From positions 62,001 through 126,000 of the forward strand of contig NZ_JANLGQ010000003.1 of assembly GCF_026157065.1 (NCBI RefSeq): a DNA stretch of 64,000 nucleotides, read 5' to 3'. The translations under genes and the position numbers were made by a program. Each line of letters starts with the position of its first letter. Positions within the stretch are counted from its first letter, which is position 1. The notes under the pieces were generated by a model. That model did no database searches. It saw only the letters and a list, made by a program, of their open reading frames with translations, and was not told where the DNA came from. Origin of the DNA: Enterococcus sp. HY326. GTDB taxonomy: Bacteria > Bacillota > Bacilli > Lactobacillales > Enterococcaceae. This document shows, one piece after another, positions 60,684 through 64,000 of the stretch.

Positions 60684-62631
60684 AGGCTGCACTCACTGCT
60701 AAAATATTTTCACCGGCGGCTACTGAGGTTTTATCCAAGACCTCAACGTCGCCATAGGCCATCGAATTTGTAATAATCATCATCACGGTGTCATCATAGC
60801 CCGCCGCTTGAATTTCTTTTGAATTAAAGGTACCCAAGACATCGCCTTTTTTCACTAGGTCCCCTTGTTTTTTAGCGCTAGTAAAATGCGCCCCGTTTAA
60901 ATTCACGGTGTCGATGCCAATGTGAATTAAAATTTCGGCGCCGGTATCCGTTTCGATGCCATAAGCGTGTTTAGAATCATAAGCCACGGTCAACTGTCCA
61001 TCCGCTGGTGCGTAGATGGTATTGTCAGTTGGTTTGATGGCAACACCTTTGCCCATCATTTCGGTTGAGAAAACCGGATCATTGACATCTTTTAATGAAA
61101 CAACACTCCCACTGACTGCTGCAGCAATCGTTTCATCCTGCGGCAAAATTTCTTTATTTTGCGGAGTTTCATTGACAGCTAAAGCCGTTGGATTTTCAAC
61201 ATCGACTGCAACGGGTTCATTCATTTTATTGCGGCCGTAGATAAAGGTGAAACCAAAGCCTAAGACTAAACTAATTGCAATTCCCATCATAAAGAAGGGA
61301 ATGGAAGAAGCAGAAATTGAAATGAAACCAATAACGCTAGCAGGTCCCATGGCTACTGAAAGTACATGGAAGAAGCCGATAAAGGCGCTGGAAATTCCAG
61401 CAGCAATCATCCCGCAGATAAACGGGAATTTTAATTTTAAATTGACTCCGAAAATGGCTGGTTCGGTAATTCCTAAAAGGGCCGAAATACTTGCAGAAGA
61501 GGCCAAGCTTTTTTGCTTTTCATTTTTAGTTAAGAGGAAGACAGCTAGAGCTGCGCCACCTTGGGCCACGTTTGCCATCGAAGCGACCGGGAAAATAAAG
61601 GAGCCGCCGGTACGAGCTACGTCTGCCAGTAAAGTTGTTTCAATTGCTGGGAAGCTTTGGTGCAGACCGGTGATGACAATCGGTGAATAGAAGAGACCGA
61701 ACACACCGAGACCAAGAGCGCCAGTTGTTTCATATAACCAAACTAAAGCGTCAGTTAAACCATCAGAGACCGTTCGCATAACTGGTCCTACAACGATAAA
61801 AGTTAAAAAGCCGGTGATGATTAAAGCCAACATTGGCGTAAAGGTAAAATCAAAAGCAGCTGGGATTTTTTTGTGGAAGAATTTCTCTAACGTTGCCAAA
61901 ATCCACGCCACTGCTAAGACGGGTAAAACGGAACCTTGGTAGCCTGCTTGGGCTACGTTTAAACCAAAAATATCCCAATAAGGCATGCTGCCATCGACAA
62001 TTGCATTGGCGACGCCATAACCGTTAACTAAATCCGGCATGACCATCACCATACCCATGGCTGCACCGAGATAAGGGTTACCACCAAAGCGGCGTGTTGC
62101 CGAGAAGCCGACTAAAATCGGCAGAAAGGCAAAGGGGGCAGAGGCCATCAAATTAATAATGCCGGCAATATCAGCCAGAGCGGGAACCATTTCAACGACG
62201 GATTGCGGGCCAAATAGATTTTGAGCAGTTAGCACATTATTGATAGCCATCAATAAACCGCCTGCAACTAAGGCTGGCACGATTGGTACGAAAATATCCG
62301 ATAAGACTTTAATCAAAGCCATTGCTGGATTTAATTTTTTCTGATTAGCTGCCACCGCTTTCAAATCGTCGGTAGAAGCTTCGCCAACGCCGGTTAATTG
62401 AATAAATTCTTTATAGACATGGTTGACATCCCCGGGGCCAATGATAATTTGATACTGGCCGTTGGCTAAAAAGGTTCCCTTGACATCATCGTTATTGTCT
62501 AGAGCCTGTTGGTCAATTTTATCCGTATCCTTTAAGACTAAGCGCAATCGTGTGGCACAATGAGCTGCTGCCTGTACATTATATTCCCCAAGAGCTGCGA
62601 CAATCTCTTCAGCGACTTTTTTATAATTCAT
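60670..62631 (-). CDS. scrA: Sucrose-specific PTS EIIBCA component
   Basis: 653-residue phosphotransferase permease. EIIB at the N terminus with the phosphorylated cysteine in [10 protein letters not shown] (C25), then EIIC with ten or so helices (about 100-470), then EIIA with the active histidine in [10 protein letters not shown]. Highly similar to S. mutans ScrA, including [11 protein letters not shown]-like and [10 protein letters not shown] stretches. It brings in sucrose as sucrose-6-phosphate. Divergent from scrB. Confidence 0.93.
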   Translation of the reverse strand: MNYKKVAEEIVAALGEYNVQAAAHCATRLRLVLKDTDKIDQQALDNNDDVKGTFLANGQYQIIIGPGDVNHVYKEFIQLTGVGEASTDDLKAVAANQKKLNPAMALIKVLSDIFVPIVPALVAGGLLMAINNVLTAQNLFGPQSVVEMVPALADIAGIINLMASAPFAFLPILVGFSATRRFGGNPYLGAAMGMVMVMPDLVNGYGVANAIVDGSMPYWDIFGLNVAQAGYQGSVLPVLAVAWILATLEKFFHKKIPAAFDFTFTPMLALIITGFLTFIVVGPVMRTVSDGLTDALVWLYETTGALGLGVFGLFYSPIVITGLHQSFPAIETTLLADVARTGGSFIFPVASMANVAQGGAALAVFLLTKNEKQKSLASSASISALLGITEPAIFGVNLKLKFPFICGMIAAGISSAFIGFFHVLSVAMGPASVIGFISISASSIPFFMMGIAISLVLGFGFTFIYGRNKMNEPVAVDVENPTALAVNETPQNKEILPQDETIAAAVSGSVVSLKDVNDPVFSTEMMGKGVAIKPTDNTIYAPADGQLTVAYDSKHAYGIETDTGAEILIHIGIDTVNLNGAHFTSAKKQGDLVKKGDVLGTFNSKEIQAAGYDDTVMMIITNSMAYGDVEVLDKTSVAAGENILAVSAAYEED

Positions 62632-62649
62632 TTTATTTCCCCCTTAAAC

Positions 62650-62663
62650 TGTAATCGCTTTTA
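62650..62663. promoter_or_regulatory. cre site in the scrA leader
   Basis: TGTAATCGCTTTTA matches the cre consensus at all but one position. It is downstream of the scrA -10, where CcpA would block elongation. Confidence 0.55.
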
Positions 62664-62672
62664 TTTGACAAC

Positions 62673-62711
62673 AGTATGCCATGGTTTTTCAAAATTGTCA
62701 AACGTTTATCA
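62673..62711 (-). promoter_or_regulatory. scrA promoter with ScrR-type operator
   Basis: On the minus strand TTGACA (62696-62701), 17 bases, CATACT (62673-62678). The operator TGTCAAACGTTTATCA (62696-62711) overlaps the -35. Confidence 0.75.
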
Positions 62712-62782
62712 AAAAAATTTTTTTACTTTTTTAAAATTCTTTTTGATATTCTGTTGTAAAAGGAAATATTCTTGGGTTGTTT

Positions 62783-62821
62783 TGTTATACGTTTGACATT
62801 TTTTGTTAAGCAAGCTATGAT
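62783..62821 (+). promoter_or_regulatory. scrB promoter with ScrR-type operator
   Basis: TGTTATACGTTTGACA (62783-62798) matches the complement of the first operator at 14 of 16 bases. Its end is the -35 TTGACA (62793-62798), followed by 17 bases and TATGAT (62816-62821). Confidence 0.8.
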
Positions 62822-62878
62822 ACAAAAAAGAAGACGATTACGAAGAAGCTGTTAAAGCAAAAAAAGGGGAATATAAAA

Positions 62879-64000
62879 ATGACATTGATTACAGATTGGA
62901 CACAGGCGCTACGTTATCAAAAATATGACCAGTGGAGCTCTGCTTATTTAGCTGAATTAAAAGAAAAGGTGACTCAATCACCATGGCGTTTGGGTTATCA
63001 CATTCAACCGGAGACGGGGTTGCTGAATGATCCCAATGGTTTTTCCTTTTACAATGGCAAATGGCAATTATTTTACCAAGCTTTTCCTTTGGGACCAATC
63101 CACGGATTAAAATCTTGGTTTCATTTAACATCAGAAAATTTGGTGGACTGGAAACCGGAGGGCATCGCCTTATTGCCAGATAGTGAGTTTGACAGCCACG
63201 GAGTGTATTCTGGTTCAGCGCTACCAGTCGGCAATCAATTATTTTTAGCCTATACCGGCAATGTTCGTGATGAGAACTGGCAGCGCCAATCTTATCAGAT
63301 GGGTGCTTGGCTGAATCAAGACAATCAGATTGAAAAAATTTCAGCGCCTTTAATCAGTCCAGATCCCAACTACACTGATCATTTTCGTGACCCGCAGGTG
63401 TTTGCTTACGAAGATTCCTACTTGATGCTGTTAGGAGCGCAAGATCAAGAGTTGAAGGGAAAAGTTTTAACCTATCAATCAGAAAACTTAAAAGACTGGC
63501 AGTTATTAGGCGAGTTGGATTATACAAAAGAAGAAATGGGCTTTATGGTGGAATGTCCGAACTTAATTTTTATAGAGGGACGGCCAGTCCTACTGTTTTG
63601 CCCGCAGGGATTGGCTCAAGATACATTTGCTTATCAAAATATTTATCCCAATACATATGTGATGGGGAGTGAATTTAAGCTGACGGAAAATAAAATTCTC
63701 GATGCGACGCCGCTAAAAAATCTAGATGAAGGCTTTGAAGTCTATGCGACCCAAGTTTTTAATGCACCAGATGGCCGCGCTTTAGGAGTCAGTTGGATTG
63801 GCCTGCCGGAAATTGATTATCCCAGCGACCAAGACGGTTGGGCTCATTGCTTAAGCATCGTTAAGGAATTTAAAATCGTTAACGAGCAACTACTGCAACA
63901 ACCCGTAGCAGAAATGCAGGAATTGCGAGAAACACAGACAGACTTTTCTGGAACTATTTCAAATGATTCTGAAAAAATCGCCGGACCCATGCCTCATCAA
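62879..64000 (+). CDS. scrB: Sucrose-6-phosphate hydrolase, GH32 (cut by window edge)
   Basis: The first 374 residues are present; the C-terminal beta-sandwich domain is beyond the right edge. It hydrolyses sucrose-6-phosphate delivered by ScrA. Catalytic landmarks of GH32 are clear: NDPNG (nucleophile, about residue 45), FRDP and MVECPN (acid/base). A GGGGA site precedes the ATG. A scrR repressor gene probably follows, by analogy with other scr loci. Confidence 0.95.
   Translation, partial: MTLITDWTQALRYQKYDQWSSAYLAELKEKVTQSPWRLGYHIQPETGLLNDPNGFSFYNGKWQLFYQAFPLGPIHGLKSWFHLTSENLVDWKPEGIALLPDSEFDSHGVYSGSALPVGNQLFLAYTGNVRDENWQRQSYQMGAWLNQDNQIEKISAPLISPDPNYTDHFRDPQVFAYEDSYLMLLGAQDQELKGKVLTYQSENLKDWQLLGELDYTKEEMGFMVECPNLIFIEGRPVLLFCPQGLAQDTFAYQNIYPNTYVMGSEFKLTENKILDATPLKNLDEGFEVYATQVFNAPDGRALGVSWIGLPEIDYPSDQDGWAHCLSIVKEFKIVNEQLLQQPVAEMQELRETQTDFSGTISNDSEKIAGPMPHQ

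Noticed and set aside
61247-61690. Long + strand open frame inside scrA
   Set aside because: It is the complement of the strongly conserved EIIC domain, has lysine/proline-rich composition, and no ribosome site.

Overview
The window looks like a chromosomal segment of a low-GC Gram-positive coccus, most likely Enterococcus. The best evidence is the rplM-rpsI operon, whose L13 and S9 proteins read very like the E. faecalis ones, the Streptococcus/Enterococcus-type msm and scr sugar genes, GTG/TTG starts behind strong GGAGG ribosome sites, and catabolite-response (cre) and LacI-type operators. No tRNA, rRNA, CRISPR array or prophage was seen.

Layout. 1-5.4 kb: a GH2 glycosidase (cut by the left edge), a small membrane protein and a sugar ABC importer on the minus strand, facing a divergent ArsR-type regulator with a palindromic operator. 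5.6-13.5 kb: a LysR regulator, an aminoglycoside-nucleotidyltransferase-like protein, msrA, and a phosphonate-type ABC operon (phnDCEE plus a tyrosine phosphatase) divergent from a GntR regulator, then a prepilin peptidase. 13.7-16.6 kb: housekeeping genes, namely dps with a PerR-like box, a ferredoxin-NADP reductase with a Fur-like box, and rplM-rpsI behind an L13 leader. 16.6-31.2 kb: an AT-rich accessory island bounded by a decayed IS256-family element and a decayed DNA methyltransferase gene. It holds a LacI-ribokinase fusion regulator and a long operon: a complete ECF transporter, a TrpF-like protein lacking the catalytic cysteine, a PfkB kinase, a HAD phosphatase, an iron alcohol dehydrogenase, an MFS transporter, a nucleoside hydrolase and a ribokinase. 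This is the best candidate for an undescribed pathway. 31.3-38 kb: an AraC regulator, a heterodimeric ABC exporter, and a RibD-like reductase and an MFS transporter that share an unusual promoter with an inverted repeat.

38-64 kb is a carbohydrate region. It has a LacI regulator and an alpha-glucoside ABC importer operon with two GH13 enzymes and sucrose phosphorylase; an msm locus (msmR, aga, msmE, msmF, msmG) with a tandem array of about 150-bp units between msmF and msmG; scrK; a second AraC/alpha-galactosidase pair; dexB; and divergent scrA/scrB with two ScrR-type operators. Raffinose-type sugars would lose galactose through GH36 enzymes. Sucrose can then be split by phosphorolysis (GtfA) or enter by the PTS (ScrA/ScrB), with fructose phosphorylated by ScrK. 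None of the three sugar ABC importers has its own ATPase, so a shared MsmK-type ATPase encoded elsewhere is expected.

All identifications rest on reading motifs and on remembered family sequences. No database search was run.
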